Made by a program: the position numbers and the translations under genes. The notes under the pieces are model-generated. The model worked only from the letters and a program-made list of their open reading frames with translations, did no database searches and was not told the DNA's origin. Positions 20,617-32,301 of a stretch of 64,000 nucleotides of DNA are shown here, in pieces. Position 1 is the stretch's first letter, and each line of letters opens with the position of its first letter. Location: NCBI RefSeq assembly GCF_036373705.1, contig NC_089851.1:57939093-58003092 (forward strand), given 5' to 3'. The stretch is from Amia ocellicauda. Lineage: Eukaryota; Chordata; Actinopteri; Amiiformes; Amiidae.

Positions 20617-20962
20617 CTTAGGGCAGGATTAAATCAAAAATGTTTGCGCTGCGAGTCGCTTGCAGAAGCATTAGCAGCATGACTGCGAGTGGAAATTGCG
20701 CTGCTAAACTATCGTGGTATTAAATCTGACCCCATTTGCGCCGCAAAACGACCTTCTCTCAGCTCCTTTCTGGCACAATGAGAGAGAATAAAACACAACT
20801 TTCACACAGCCGCTACTACAACACTACACCACTATACTCAGTCGCGCTTTCATGTTTAGTTAGATGCTACTCTCGTCTAATTTTTAAAGTAACTCCCATG
20901 ATGTACAGTTGTGTAGTTTGCTATTAGCGGCTGGTTAAAGTTGTAGTTAATCCCGCCCAACA
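20617..20962. mobile_element. Palindromic MITE, copy 2 (longer, degenerate)
   Basis: It starts 'gggcaggattaaatcaaaaa' and contains 'gtttgctattagcggctggt' and 'agttaatcccgccca' near the end, the inverted ends of the family at 11,855. The middle holds extra GC-rich 'gcgctgcgagtcgcttgcag' sequence that resembles 25,600-25,632. Confidence 0.55.
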
Positions 20963-22049
20963 ATACATTGGGAGTGGTTACATTTTCGCTGCATTAAATC
21001 AAGAAAATATCTGCGAGAAAACACCCTGAAAATGCTCTCGCAGTCTAAAGCCTCTCGCGGTTAAGGCACAGTGAAGAGAAAGCGCAGCTCCGGCTTTATT
21101 CACAGTGCGGCTCTGTGTCAGTGAAATAACTGTGTACAATGCGATAATAATACATTAGATGTTGCGCCCAACATCTACATAAACGAAATGTTGCTTATTA
21201 TTCGTGCACATAGAGAAAATATATATTTATATTGTTTTGTTCAGCAATGTGTCCGTGTTCGTTTTGTTTCGTTTTGGTTTCATTACTTGTTTATTCTGCT
21301 CTTGCTTTCTTCCTTTCATGTCTTAACAATTGATTCCTTCTTATCAGATCTTTCATGGGAAAAGTGCTACTATCAAGTGTATATACACTATCAAGTGTAT
21401 ATTACACCTCACTCGTACTCACTACAATGATGTATATTAAGCCTATACCCTATGTTACGGGGGTGTTTCCATGTTTGATACATTTGGATACACGGATTGA
21501 ATGTGGATTGTGATTGATGCATTTTGTAGCTGATGTTGGACAGTACAGTATTTCTACAGTTCACGCATCTCTCTCTACAGGCTGCTCGGTGCTTCTCACT
21601 GACAGTTATAGGGGCTGGAAAACGGTGTTTCTACAGACGCATAATGGGGGGGAGTTTGGACGCTGTTCTCCGTTGCTTCGTACGTCTTTGATCGTAATAT
21701 TTTTAGGGGGGCTGACAGAAAATGTAGGGGGGCTGGAGCCCCACTGAATAGGGTCTAGCGACGCCCGTGGGCTATATGTATATTTGGGAATGAAGGCGAC
21801 TTTTAAGACACAAACACTACATCGAATTACACTGTCAGCAGCTGTATAATTGCTATTATGAATATGTACACAAAAAGGTAAAGGGTAAAGGTAAAGACGT
21901 CTGGATGACATTTATAGAATATTGTTACAGGCATATATGGTTGTATAACTTGCAAGCCAGTACACATATAAGTGTGTGACGTTTAGGCACTGCACATTGG
22001 GTGCAAAAACCCCCACACACAAAAAAATAAAAAAAAATAAATAAATAAA

Positions 22050-22103
<54 letters not shown>
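20963..22103. other. No gene recognised; AT dinucleotide run
   Basis: The sequence is mixed and AT-rich. A fragment ending 'tagcgacgcccgtgg' (about 21,750-21,770) looks like a common fish repeat end. A-rich DNA at 22,020-22,050 is followed by (TA)n at 22,051-22,103, directly abutting the Tc1 at 22,104. Confidence 0.5.
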
Positions 22104-22106
<3 letters not shown>

Positions 22107-23684
22107 TGAGGGAAAAAAGCATTTGATCCCCTGCTGATTTTGTACGTTTGCCTACTGACAAAGAAATGATCAGTCTATAATTTTAATGGTAGGTGTATTT
22201 TAACAGTGAGAGACAGAAAAACAACAAAAGAATCCTGAAAACCGCATTTCAAAAAAGTTATAAATTGATTTGTATGTTAATGAGGGAAATAAGTATTTGA
22301 TCCCCTATCAATCAGCATGATTTCTGGCTCCCAGGTGTCTTTTATACAGGTAACGAGCTGAGATTAGGAGCACTCTCTTAAAGGGAGAGCTTCTAATCTC
22401 AGCTCGTTACCTGTATAAAAGACACCTGTCCACAGAAGCAATCAATCAATCAGATTCCAAACTCTCCACCATGGCCAAGACCAAAGAGCTGTCCAAGGAT
22501 GTCAGGGACAAGATTGTAGACCTACACAAGGCTGGAATGGGCTACAAGACCGTCGCCAAGCAGCTTGGTGAGAAGGTGACAACAGTTGGTGCGATTATTC
22601 GCAAATGGAAGAAACACAAAATAACTGTCAGTCTCCCTCGGTCTGGGGCTCCATGCAAGATCTCACCTTGTGGAGTTTCAATGATCATGAGAACGGTGAG
22701 GAATCAGCCCAGAACTACATGGGAGGATCTTGTTAATGATCTCAAGGCAGCTGGGACCATAGTCACCAAGAAAACAATTGGTAACGCACTATGCCGTGAA
22801 GGACTGAAATCCTGCAGCGCCCGCAAGGCCCCCCTGCTCAAGAAAGCACATGTACAGGCCCGTCTGAAGTTTGCCATCATCTGAATGATTCAGAGGAGAA
22901 CTGGGTGAAAGTGTTGTGGTCAGATGAGACCAAAATCCAGCACTTTGGCATCAACTCAACTCGCCGTGTTTGGAGGAGGAGGAATGACCCCAAGAACACC
23001 ATCCCCACCGTCAAACATGGAGGTGGAAACATTAGGCTTTGGTGGTGTTTTTCTGCTAAGGGGACAGGACAACAGCACCGCATCAAAGGGATGATGGACA
23101 GGGCCATGTACCATCAAATCTTAGGTGAGAACCTCCTTCCCTCAGCCAGGGCATTAAAAATGGGTCGTGGATGGGTATTCCAGCATGACAATAACCCAAA
23201 ACACACAGCCAAGGCAACAAAGGAGTGGCTCAAGAAGAAGCACATTAAGGTCCTGGAGTGGCCTAGCCAGTCTCCAGACCTTAATCCCATAGAAAATCTG
23301 TGGAGGGAGCTGAAGGTTCGAGTTGCCAAACAGCCTCGAAACCTTAATGACTTGGAGAGGATCTGCAAAGAGGAGTGGGACAAAATCCCTCCTGAGATGT
23401 GTGCAAACCTGGTGGCCAACTACAAGAAATGTCTGACCTCTGTGATTGCCAACAAGGGTTTTGCCACCAAGTACTAAGTCGAAGGGGTCAAATACTTATT
23501 TCCCTCATTAATATGCAAATCAATGTATAACTTTTTTGAAATGCGTTTTTCTGGATTTTTTTGTTGTTATTCTGTCTCTCACTGTTAAAATACACCTACC
23601 ATTAAAATCATAGACTGATCATTTCTTTGTCAGTGGGCAAATGTACAAAATCAGCAGGGGATCAAATACTTTTTTCCCCCACTG
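22104..23684 (+). mobile_element. Complete Tc1-like transposon (1,581 bp)
   Basis: It is flanked by TA on both sides. The left end 'cagtgagggaaaaaagcatt' and the right end, ending 'ttttttcccccactg', are inverted repeats; 'tgatcatttctttgtcagt' occurs inverted in each arm. A palindrome (22,333-22,427) lies before the transposase, as in the copy at 12,112. It inserted at the edge of a (TA)n run. Confidence 0.95.
22471..23477 (+). pseudogene. Tc1-like transposase with one frameshift
   Basis: This cut-and-paste transposase is nearly full length. Residues 1-135 ('[20 protein letters not shown]') form the paired-type HTH DNA-binding domain with 'IIRKWKKHK'. After a 4-bp deletion near 22,880 ('tttgccatcatctg' against 'tttgccaatgaacatctg' at 12.86 kb), the frame changes. 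The remainder, to 23,477, holds the DDE core: Asp in '[10 protein letters not shown]', Asp in '[12 protein letters not shown]', Glu in '[11 protein letters not shown]', then a 'GFATKY' end. All three catalytic acids are present, and this frameshift is the only obvious disabling lesion. Confidence 0.95.
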
Positions 23685-23962
23685 TATATATTCTAGAAAA
23701 ATATGGAATAATCTGAACAATCAATTATCTAGTAGCAGGTGGCCAACGTTATGCCTTTATCCTAGACACAGCAGCCTATATAACATGGAGATGATATGCA
23801 ACAACATAATGAAACCAGTAATAATGTAGCATCAGTCAATCATTCATTACTAATCACATATCACACACGCATGACGCAATTGGATTGAATGAGCACCATA
23901 TCGCCATCTATACAAGAGAAAGTGGACTATTATGACAATTAAAATTATAACGGCAGACATCG

Positions 23963-24277
23963 ATGCCCGAAGGCGTGGAAGACGATGCCAGCCCTACACT
24001 TTCAGATCCATCGGAACTTTCTAGACCTTCCGATCACCTTTTAATAAGACATTATCGGTTTGATAGACACAGCATATCGTTATTGTGTCACCTGCTGAAG
24101 GATAAATTGAACAATAGATTTGCACGCAACCATCCTCTTACCGTGGAGACAATTATGTGCCGCGTTAGCCTATATGCTACAGGCTCCTTTCAAACTACAG
24201 TAGGGGACGTTGTGGGAGCGCCAAGCCACTATCAGCACCGCTATCACAGCTGGCACTGTGGAAAATCAATGATGTAG
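23963..24277 (+). pseudogene. PIF/Harbinger-type transposase N-terminal relic
   Basis: The open frame reads 'RHYRFDRHSISLLCHLLKDK' and 'NHPLTVETIMCRVSLYATGS', then 'FQTTVGDVVGAP'. This is the N-terminal helical region that precedes the DDE domain in HARBI1-like transposases. The frame then degenerates and no DDE domain follows. Confidence is moderate because only about 100 residues remain. Confidence 0.55.
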
Positions 24278-24359
24278 ATTGACATATATACAACTGACAT
24301 ATACACAATTATATTACACTGTCATATTACAATGTGTACTATAAAGAGTATCTATGTAT

Positions 24360-24600
24360 GGATCAGTGGCGTAGCCAGGAAAATGAGGGCGAGGCATAAT
24401 GAGGGATTCACGGTGGGGGTCTGGGGGTCCTCCACCAGAAAATGTAGAAAATTAAACACCTGAAATGAGCGATTCTGAGTCATATCGGAGTCGAACAACT
24501 TATATCAATATCTCCATTAAATATATATTTGCTTCACAACCACATATCACAATGGGACACATCCAGTGAACAATCACACATCAACCGACATTATACCGGC
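24360..24600. other. Unclassified fish repeat fragment
   Basis: The phrase 'agtggcgtagccaggaaaat' with 'ggggtctgggggtcctccac' is a recurring end in fish DNA transposon relics. I see no ORF. The stretch ends at the MITE at 24,604. Confidence 0.35.
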
Positions 24601-24603
24601 AAA

Positions 24604-24775
24604 CTAGGGGCCAGATTGAATCAAATCTTTGACCGCTGCTAATACAAAACTACAGAACTGGACTCAGTTGCGGCTTCATTCTTCAGTTGATCATTTATTC
24701 TAATAATTAATGTAACCACTATGATGTTCATTTAGTAGTTTTGTATTAGCCAGTGGGTCAGTTTTTATTGAATAC
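24604..24775. mobile_element. Palindromic MITE, copy 3
   Basis: The left arm 'aggggccagattgaatcaaa', then 'gctaatacaaaactacagaa', and the right arm 'tttgtattagccagtgggtc' with 'ttattgaatac' are inverted versions of the family at 11,855, more diverged. No coding sequence. Confidence 0.6.
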
Positions 24776-24779
24776 ACCG

Positions 24780-25185
24780 CGCTACACATATTATTCTTAT
24801 TCTTATTATTATTATTCTTATTATTATTATATGTGTTTATATGTTTATTGGCAATCTTACAAAACAGAGCAATACAAAGTGCACATGACAAGTAAACGCT
24901 GATTTAAAGCGTACCTGAATAAGAGACTTGCATTTTTCTGGTATTCATATATAACCGAAGATACCAGCATTGATCCACGGCTATAGATAACGCCTGGATA
25001 AGATTGTCTGCGAAGACATACAAAATTTAAAATACACAGCTGTCATCAAGAGCGGCTTTGTTTTTATTATTGTATTATTTTCTGCTACTCTTTTTTAGCC
25101 GCTACACAGTACAGGTTTGTAATTGTGTTTCAGCGGGTAGACTCATGCTTTCAATTTACAGCGTGGAGCTGTACCTTCAGGCGCT
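24780..25185. other. TTA-rich tract and unassigned DNA
   Basis: A (TTATTC/TTA)n low-complexity tract lies at 24,788-24,830. The rest shows no gene or repeat I can name. Confidence 0.5.
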
Positions 25186-25191
25186 ATCGTG

Positions 25192-25632
25192 GGGCTGGAT
25201 AAAATTAAAACTTTGACCCACCCGCTAATAGCAAACTACACACCTGTACATCACAGCGGTTACATTTATGGTTAGAAGAAAGTGTCATCTTACTGAAAAT
25301 GAAGCCGCAACTGAGTACAGTTGTGTAGTTTGCTATTAGCGGGCGGGTCACAGTTTTGATTTCTCTGCTTTATCGACGCATCGCTCTCCTCGCAGCACGT
25401 CCTGCTCTCGCGCCCTCGCTGTCACTCAGATTTCAGACACTGTGATTGGCTCGCGATTTCTCTCACGCGCCCGCCCACCCCAGAAACCCCGCCAGAAAAT
25501 CCGGCTCCTCCCGCTCGCAGCTCCGCACATTTCAGATTTAATTCAGCGAGGAGCTGAGCTGCGAGATCCCCTCCTGTGACTCTTCTGGGACTTTTCGCGC
25601 TCGCAAACATTTTTGATTTAATCCTGCCCTTA
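25192..25632. mobile_element. Palindromic MITE, copy 4, within a longer related palindrome
   Basis: The inner unit 25,192-25,363 has arms 'gacccacccgctaatagcaa' and 'ttgctattagcgggcgggtc', closely matching copy 1. GC-rich DNA follows, and at 25,600-25,632 'cgcaaacatttttgattta' then 'atcctgccct' is the inverse of the start of the 20,617 copy. This suggests a longer element of the same superfamily around or next to it. Confidence 0.6.
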
Positions 25633-25639
25633 GTCTTTT

Positions 25640-26783
25640 GCTGTTACAATGTACAAAGACAGAGTAGGTCCGTATTTTCGGGTGTAGCTCGCACAGTACA
25701 CGTCTTATGTTTACCCTTTCAACTCTACTTTGTAGAGCCAGCGATTCTGCATTGTTCAGTATATAATATGTCACCATAATATACGATCTCACTGAGATAG
25801 AAGAGGACAAAATCGTGCCCCCGTGTTGCATCGTTAACATTAAACAGTAGTAATGCACTCGCGGTGGCACTCGATCTCAGATTGAAATGATTTTCAAATT
25901 AAAGCAATAACCCACCACTACAGATTCAGCAACGTCATTGCTGTTGTACCATTGTTCATATTCTTTGATTTATTTTAATAACTTGTATTTTCGTGTTTTG
26001 TGAATCACTTTTAATTCTATGTTTTAGTTTCACTTTCGGTTTGTCTAGCTTTTCTCAACGGCTTTCTTTCTGAAACGATCCCTCACTATAACAAATCTCA
26101 GTTTATACTATTTGTATTTGCTTGCAGAAGTGTCTGTGTGTTTAAACAGATACTTTCCATTGTAGTACTGTTGCAAGTGACTGATAGTTCTTAGTTTTTA
26201 CGATGTGCATGCCAAAGATGGCGCCTGAATCTTGTTTTCTCAGTGAAAAATATGATATATGCTGCCACAAGTGGAGACAGTGCATCATTACAGTAAAAAA
26301 ATTGACTTTTTGTCTAAAACATTTGTTCATTGCGCCCATATTTCTTCACGTAGGAACTTTTCTTATAGAATATTTGTAGAGAACAGTCCACAGATGCTGT
26401 ATACCAAAGCACACATCAGCCAGTCAAATGGTCTATGAGGAGCTGAGGCTCAAGTGTTTTCAGCTTAATTGAAAATTGTGAGCACACCATGTGACTTATC
26501 ATTTTTTTGATATATCCAAATCAAGTATTTACATAAGCACACTATGTAGAAAAAGTTTCATAACTCAACTCTTTACCATTCCTGATAAAACACTGTTTGA
26601 AAACGGTCCAATTTTTTGGACTACATTCAAGATGGCTGCCAAACCATGTGACGTTAGGCCACCATATTGTATTTAAGTGACCATACCATAGCCCCTACAC
26701 TCATACCATAGTTTGGTGAGTTTTCACCAAGCAGTTCAAAAGTTATAGGCATTTGAAAATATTCTGGCGGAAGAAAAGAAAAA

Positions 26784-26841
<58 letters not shown>

Positions 26842-27772
26842 TCCTTACAACAACAATAGGCTTCCAGGCATCCTGGACCTGGAAGCGTAATAATAAATAT
26901 ATCTGCAAGCAGCAATGCAGGGGGCCAAATGCACATCTACACAGTACTAACACAGTCTAATACATTCTAATGTACTTCAAACCTGCTATTTATGACACGT
27001 TATGCAATTTAAGCATTGCTTTAAGCATCTCGTTTCATCAATCGTATTGCCTTTAACAAATCTGATGGAGGATCTAGCCAAGGGCATGTGTACAGAATTC
27101 CACATCAATCGTACCTGCGGTTTCACAGAAGAAGACGTTTGAAAATTGTCCAAAATCTGTCACTTAAACCAATCTGGCAACCAGCCAGTGACAAATGACT
27201 TCCATATTACATATGGCAATGCTCTACACAGCTGTGTATCACTGTATGAAGTGTATTGTTTGTATAAGCTTTTGAAAATAACTGCAGAAACATTTTCATA
27301 ATAATACTAATAAAATATATTCGTTGCAGACAACTATTGAGGCTTCCAGGTGATTCCAGTCAATAAATGTATGGTTTCACACCCCTAATAATATAAATCA
27401 GATGAAAGCAAATTTTGACAAAATCGGAAGAGTTTTCATGTTGAAGTTCCCCCTCTTGTGGTCAAATATGTTGAAGTACAAGCCAGTATTAATCTCAAAA
27501 AGTCAACTACCCTGATTTGATTTCAATATATCATTTTTAATTAAATTAGTTTAATAATATAAATAGCTCTGGTATCATAATAAATGAGTAAACACTTTAT
27601 TCTACAAGTCTCATTTGTGTACTTGTATAGCATAGAACTGCTGCAGCTTTTCAATTCGCAGTAATCATCCGAACCTCATTTAGTAGCTTAATTTCTGTTT
27701 CATTTGGTTGTCACATTGATTACCGATGTGCACATTATATATAATTATGGCTTGTAAATGCAATGTTTTATA
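25640..27772. repeat. 2-kb dispersed repeat, copy A (empty Maverick site)
   Basis: This copy runs without the Maverick. The left part matches 30,660-31,600 and the right part matches 43,091-44,440 (shared 'caaaagttataggcatttga' and 'aagttccccctcttgtggtc'). The join, at 'cataag' (26,532-26,537), is where the other copy carries the 11.5-kb Maverick. An (AATA)n/(AAT)n tract lies at 26,785-26,840. I find no conserved ORF, so the repeat type is unknown. Confidence 0.8.
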
Positions 27773-28159
27773 CACTGTAAAAAATTTATCATGGGTCTTG
27801 TAATTTTCACTAAACGTTTTTACGTAATAATTAAAAATAATGTGTACATTTTATTAATGAAATTGTGGTTTAGTGTTTGATACAAAATATTGAGAAGATT
27901 TCACTAATAGAACAAAGAGATACATTTTCCTCTTTTATTTAAGGACATTTCTGCAATTTTAAGGCTTAAGAGAATTAGTTCAATTTTAGTTGTCTCATGT
28001 CGATGCCTATTCTGACGAGCTGATGAGTTGAAACAGGTGTCTTAAATTAACAAAATCCAATATTCCACAAAAAGTGTGACAGGTAAAATGTCTTTCTCTC
28101 TAGAGATCAGTATGGATTGAAAGGTTTGTTTGATGTTGGCTTGAGAAAGAATAGCCAAA

Positions 28160-28163
28160 AGAG

Positions 28164-28238
<75 letters not shown>

Positions 28239-28245
28239 CAGATAG
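28160..28245. repeat. (GATA)n microsatellite
   Basis: An uninterrupted 'gatagatagata' run with two substitutions ('gaaa', 'gaca'). Confidence 0.95.
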
Positions 28246-28563
28246 TATTAGATAAGTGCTGATTGGCTCGCAAATAGAACCTTATAGTACGAAGTTTGAG
28301 TTCAACTTTGTAGACAGAACCTTTTTGTTTTCTAAATAAAAAGTCCAAAAATGTACACAACTTAAAAAAAAGTCACATAATGTAAATAAGTTGTCACAGA
28401 ATAAGAATATGTGAATAACTCAATTTTGTCAAAAATGTCAGATAGAACCTTATAATTCCAAGGGGATGAACCTGAACAATACTTTTTTACAATTAAATTG
28501 TCTAAAACTACTGTGAAAATATTTAACACAAATAAGACTTTTGTCAGCCACTATATTAAGAAA

Positions 28564-28739
28564 GGTAACACTTTATTTTGGTGGTCCACTTTAGAAATTC
28601 TACTGAGTATAAGTAACTTTGCAACTACGTGTTAACGTAATCTATTAACCCTAACCTAACAGTTTACTTGCAGTCTACTAATACTCTAATGAGAGTAGTT
28701 ACTTACAGTTAGTAGAATGTCTAAAGTGGACCATCGAAA
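28564..28739. mobile_element. Palindromic MITE with 50-bp arms
   Basis: 'ggtaacactttattttggtg' with 'gtccactttagaaattctac' on the left is matched by the inverted 'agaatgtctaaagtggacca' with 'tcgaaatagtgtaacc' on the right. The centre contains 'cctaacctaacagtttactt'. It is non-coding. Confidence 0.75.
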
Positions 28740-28912
28740 TAGTGTAACCAAAAAAAAAAATGTAGGTTATATCTTTCAGTCCTCAAACCCAAAAGGCGTG
28801 ATGTAAGGCAGAGTGTAATTTCATTTATATGTAACAGAGAGCAGCTAGTAAGAGCTGTGTGAGTAAACCTCACTCCACTTGGCCTCAAGAGGTGCCCCAG
28901 TGACTGATGCTA

Positions 28913-28992
28913 GAGGCTATGATCTTTAGCGTCCTTGTTAGTGCACCCACCTCCAATGCCGGTGAAGCTGGTTCGAATTCTGCTTGGAGCGG
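28913..28992 (+). other. tRNA-like SINE head (A and B boxes)
   Basis: 'tccttgttagtgcacccacc' resembles an A-box/anticodon region, and 'ggttcgaattctg' 50 bp further is a B box. The 200 bp that follow ('gatcaacatcagtgttaagg') could be the SINE body. No clean cloverleaf forms, so this is a tRNA-derived SINE or relic rather than a tRNA gene. Confidence 0.35.
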
Positions 28993-29759
28993 TGCAAGTA
29001 GGACCAGTTACATTTACAGATTGGGATCAACATCAGTGTTAAGGTGCAAAGCTTCAGTTGAAGCAACCCTTCGGATCCCAGTGAATCAGGCACCCCAGTG
29101 AGCGCTTCCAGTAACAGTTTAGACTCTCAGCAGGAGACAGGCCCGGGAAATAAAGTCACTGACACAATGTCAGTTTGTTTATCTTCGTTTATTGAAAGTT
29201 TCACACAGCCTTTTATACATCTACAAGCAATATTTCATAGGTGGTTCGGGGCAGTCCCGAACCTGAATGAAATTTTCTTTGCATATGTCCCAGGGCAGTT
29301 CCGAGACACAGGAAGAAATAATTGATAAGGTATTCTTTATAATTGGGAAAACAACTTTACCCCAACAATCAGAATAAGTAAACTGAAAATTAGAATTAAT
29401 GTGGGGGCTGTTTTACATTCTGAATGCACTATATTCCTCATGTAAACATGGTTAATTTGCAGTTTTCCCCCCTACACTGGTGTCACCAAATGTATTTTTT
29501 TTCTTTACCCTGAATACACCCTCTGTCATTGGTGAAACTATATTTGAGCTTGTTATTTTGACAGTGTGTGCCGTCCACTGAAACATATTTTTTTGTTTTA
29601 GTGTTTACAAAGAAATTTAGAATTTTAAGCTGTTATAAGAAAAATGTTTCAAAATGTTTGTTTACAACCGTACACAAATAAACTTTATAATTATGGACAG
29701 ATATATAATGATAGAGAGACAGACAAGATAAAAATACTTATTTAATGGTTGTTTTACAG

Positions 29760-30056
29760 TGCGACAATACAGATGTACAGCAAGATCTCCTGCCGCAAAT
29801 AATGAAAATTGCCATCTGCAAGAGGGATGATCAGGAGGACGTCAGCATCATCTTGGAGGGGGTGCAAGTCATGGCTGGCTTGGAAAATCTGTCTAGAGCC
29901 TGTGCTGTTTTTCTTGGACTGACGTATGCACTAAACCTCACCTACTCGAAAGAACTGAGGCACACATTTGAGGCCTTTCAGAAGCTCTTCTTAGAACTGG
30001 ATGTGTGCAAGTTTTCCCCCAAATTACTAACACTTAAAAACAAACTCATGTCTTAG
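29760..30056 (+). pseudogene. Last exon of a fish SAMD3-like protein family (isolated)
   Basis: A pyrimidine-rich acceptor 'ttgttttacag' ends at 29,759. The exon reads 'KIAICKRDDQEDVSIILEGV', 'ENLSRACAVFLGLTYALNLT' and 'ELRHTFEAFQKLFLELDV', stopping at 30,056 after 'LKNKLMS'. This looks like the C-terminal block of a large fish family often annotated as SAMD3-like or uncharacterised; the family call is from memory. A 3' UTR follows, with AATAAA near 30,337. No upstream exon is found within the TIR-bounded segment, so it is probably a captured or orphaned exon. The reading frame itself is intact. Confidence 0.45.
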
Positions 30057-30651
30057 ATTGAGAGACAAAGCATTATTACCAAGTTCTGGTGGAAAAAAAA
30101 CTGCACTGATTGAGCGTTTGATACTGTTCTACATGATTGTTGTTCATACAATCTTTTAGCTAGTATAAATGGTTTTATACATTTTGCTACAAGTTGTTAT
30201 TTGTATGCACATGTTTTTGTGTAACAAAATGATGTTTCTCAATGACATGGGAAATGTAAACTTTTTTTTTTCATGTCTTAAAACTGCTGCTTACATTTTA
30301 TATATATTTGTTATTTATGGTTACAGTCCAAAAAGACAATAAAAGCATGTTTGTCAACAAAAACTGCATTTTGTATTCATTATTATCTTAACCTGAAAAA
30401 GGCAGTACATTTTATAATTAAGTCATTTTAATTAATACAAATGAGTAAATTTTACTTGATTAATTTGTGAGAAAACATACAATAAAAAAGATTAAATTAA
30501 ATTCATTGTGTGCCATAGACTAAATAATTTAGGAAATTTTACTTAATTTATTCGGGTAGATTTCGCAAAAAAACTAAACCTTAAAAAATATGTGTAATAA
30601 TGTTAACATAATTTTTTTAAGTAGATTGCATGTAACATTTTTTACAGTGTA

Positions 30652-31601
30652 CAATTCCAGCTTGTAAAAGCAATGTTTTTCATAAAGCGGGAAATATGTC
30701 CAATTACTAATATCAAGCGCCTCAATGAGCAGGTCCATTTATTCGATTGTAGCTCGCACAGTAAACGTCTTATGTTTGCCCTTTCAATTATATTGAATAG
30801 AGCCAGCGATTCTGCACAGTTCAGTATACATGTCACCATAAGTTACGATTTCACTGAGAGAGAAGAGCACAAAATCGCCCCCCGTGTTGCATCGTTAACT
30901 ATTTAACCAGGAACTGATGCATGGATCCAGCCAATCTCAGTTTGAAATGATGTTCAGTTGAAAGCAATAATCCACCACTACAGATTCAGCAACATCACCG
31001 CTCTTGTACCACTGTTGATTTTCATGTATTTTATGTATTTTACATAATGTGTATTTATGTTTCATGTGAATCACATTTAATCCAATTTTTTAGTTTCACA
31101 TTTGTTTTCTCTTGCTTCTCTTCAAGGTTTCTCTACAGCTGAAATAATCCCTAATTTAAACACATCTCAATTTACACTATTTGTATTTGCAGACAGAAGT
31201 GTCTGTGTGTTTAAAATAATAGTTTCAACTCTAATACTGTTGCAAGTGACTGATAGTGTTTTGTTGTTACGATGTACATGCCCAAGATGGCCGCTTCATT
31301 TTTTTTATCTCAGTGCTGTTTGTGGTATATGCTGCTACCAGTGGTGACAGTGTTTTATTGCAGGCTTAAAATTGAACAAAATGTACAGTAAATCAAAATA
31401 TTTTGTTCATTACTGCTATGTTTCTTCATGTAGGAATTGTCTTTTAGGATATGTGTAGAACACAGTCCAAAGATACTGTATACCAAAGCACACATCAGCC
31501 AGTATAAGGGTTTATGAGAAATCGAGGCATAATCCAAGATTATTGCCACACTGTGTGACTTATCAATGTTTGGTAATACACATTTCAAGTACTAACATCA
31601 G
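30652..31601. repeat. 2-kb dispersed repeat, copy B, left part
   Basis: It matches copy A from 25,640 on: 'gtagctcgcacagtaaacgt', 'agccagcgattctgcacagt', 'tataccaaagcacacatcag'. It ends at 'catcag' (31,596-31,601), where the Maverick starts. The repeat resumes at 43,091. Confidence 0.8.
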
Positions 31602-31970
31602 AGTAGTAATGATGGCACTTTATGTCAAAGTGACAGGTGGCCCCGCCCCTAACCAGAAGCCCCATCGGCTGGGAAACCCGCCTTACCCAGAAGCCTCACG
31701 GGCCATGAAGCCCCTCCTTACCCAGAAGCCCAATGGGCCAGGAAGCTCCTCCTTACCCTGTACCCTTTGATCCTCTCCAGTCAGCCATCTTGTAAGAATA
31801 CAGGTTTTACCCTTTGACCCTCTCCTGTCAGCCATCTTGTTTGGATGACCGTGATCTTGTTAGGATGGCAGCCATCTTGTTTGGATGACCTCCATCTTGT
31901 TAGGATGACAGGCATTTTGGAAAGGGCACAGGTCATCTTGACAAGTGTTCGCCGCCATCTCACCCTGATG

Positions 31971-32031
<61 letters not shown>

Positions 32032-32250
32032 GTTTAAGAGTTTAAACTTATTATTATTTGTGTTAGGTTATGTTTTATGATTAGGTTTGGTACGATAAGT
32101 TGTTACCAAAATAAAATACATTAAAATAAGAAGAGAACAACAACATAAAGTTTTAATAAAAAAGTATTTTAAACTGTGTTTAGTGATGTGCATGTGATGA
32201 TTTTAGGTTATATATTTTATGATTGTTTTTGGGGTGGTATAAAATAAAAT
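31602..32250. repeat. Maverick left terminal inverted repeat
   Basis: From the outside inward: 33-bp GC-rich repeats around 'cccagaagccc' (31,650-31,760), tandem 'gccatcttgtttggatgacc' words (31,785-31,935), a (GT)n run (31,973-32,028), and an AT-rich inner part with 'gtattttaaactgtgtttag'. The order is mirrored at 42,430-43,084. The inner edge near 32,250 is approximate. Confidence 0.9.
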
Positions 32251-32301
32251 AAATTAAATTAGAAAAAGAGAACAAAATAAAGTTTTGATCAAAAAAGTAC
32301 T

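Larger units (their letters stand above)
27773..30649. mobile_element. TIR-bounded insertion carrying an exon-like segment
   Basis: Perfect inverted 15-mers 'tacactgtaaaaaat' (27,771-27,785) and 'attttttacagtgta' (30,637-30,651), extended to 23 bp with a few mismatches, flank 2.9 kb, with TA next to each end. The 'cactgtaaaaa' end is common in fish DNA transposons. No transposase is seen. Inside are GATA repeats, a MITE, a tRNA-like head and a host-like exon. Confidence 0.5.

Noticed and set aside
23114..23419. 101-codon minus-strand ORF
   Set aside because: Antisense shadow of the Tc1 transposase catalytic domain; similar shadows at 51,607-51,900 and 57,687-57,962.
26654..26953. Plausible 99-codon minus-strand protein
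   Set aside because: It contains an (AAT)n-encoded isoleucine/tyrosine run and lies in the 2-kb dispersed repeat; other copies do not preserve the frame.
29160..29340. Possible LTR or retroviral fragment near 29.1-29.3 kb
   Set aside because: AATAAA-like and repeated 'gggcagt(t)cc(c)ga' words are present, but there is no TG...CA pair, primer site or target duplication.
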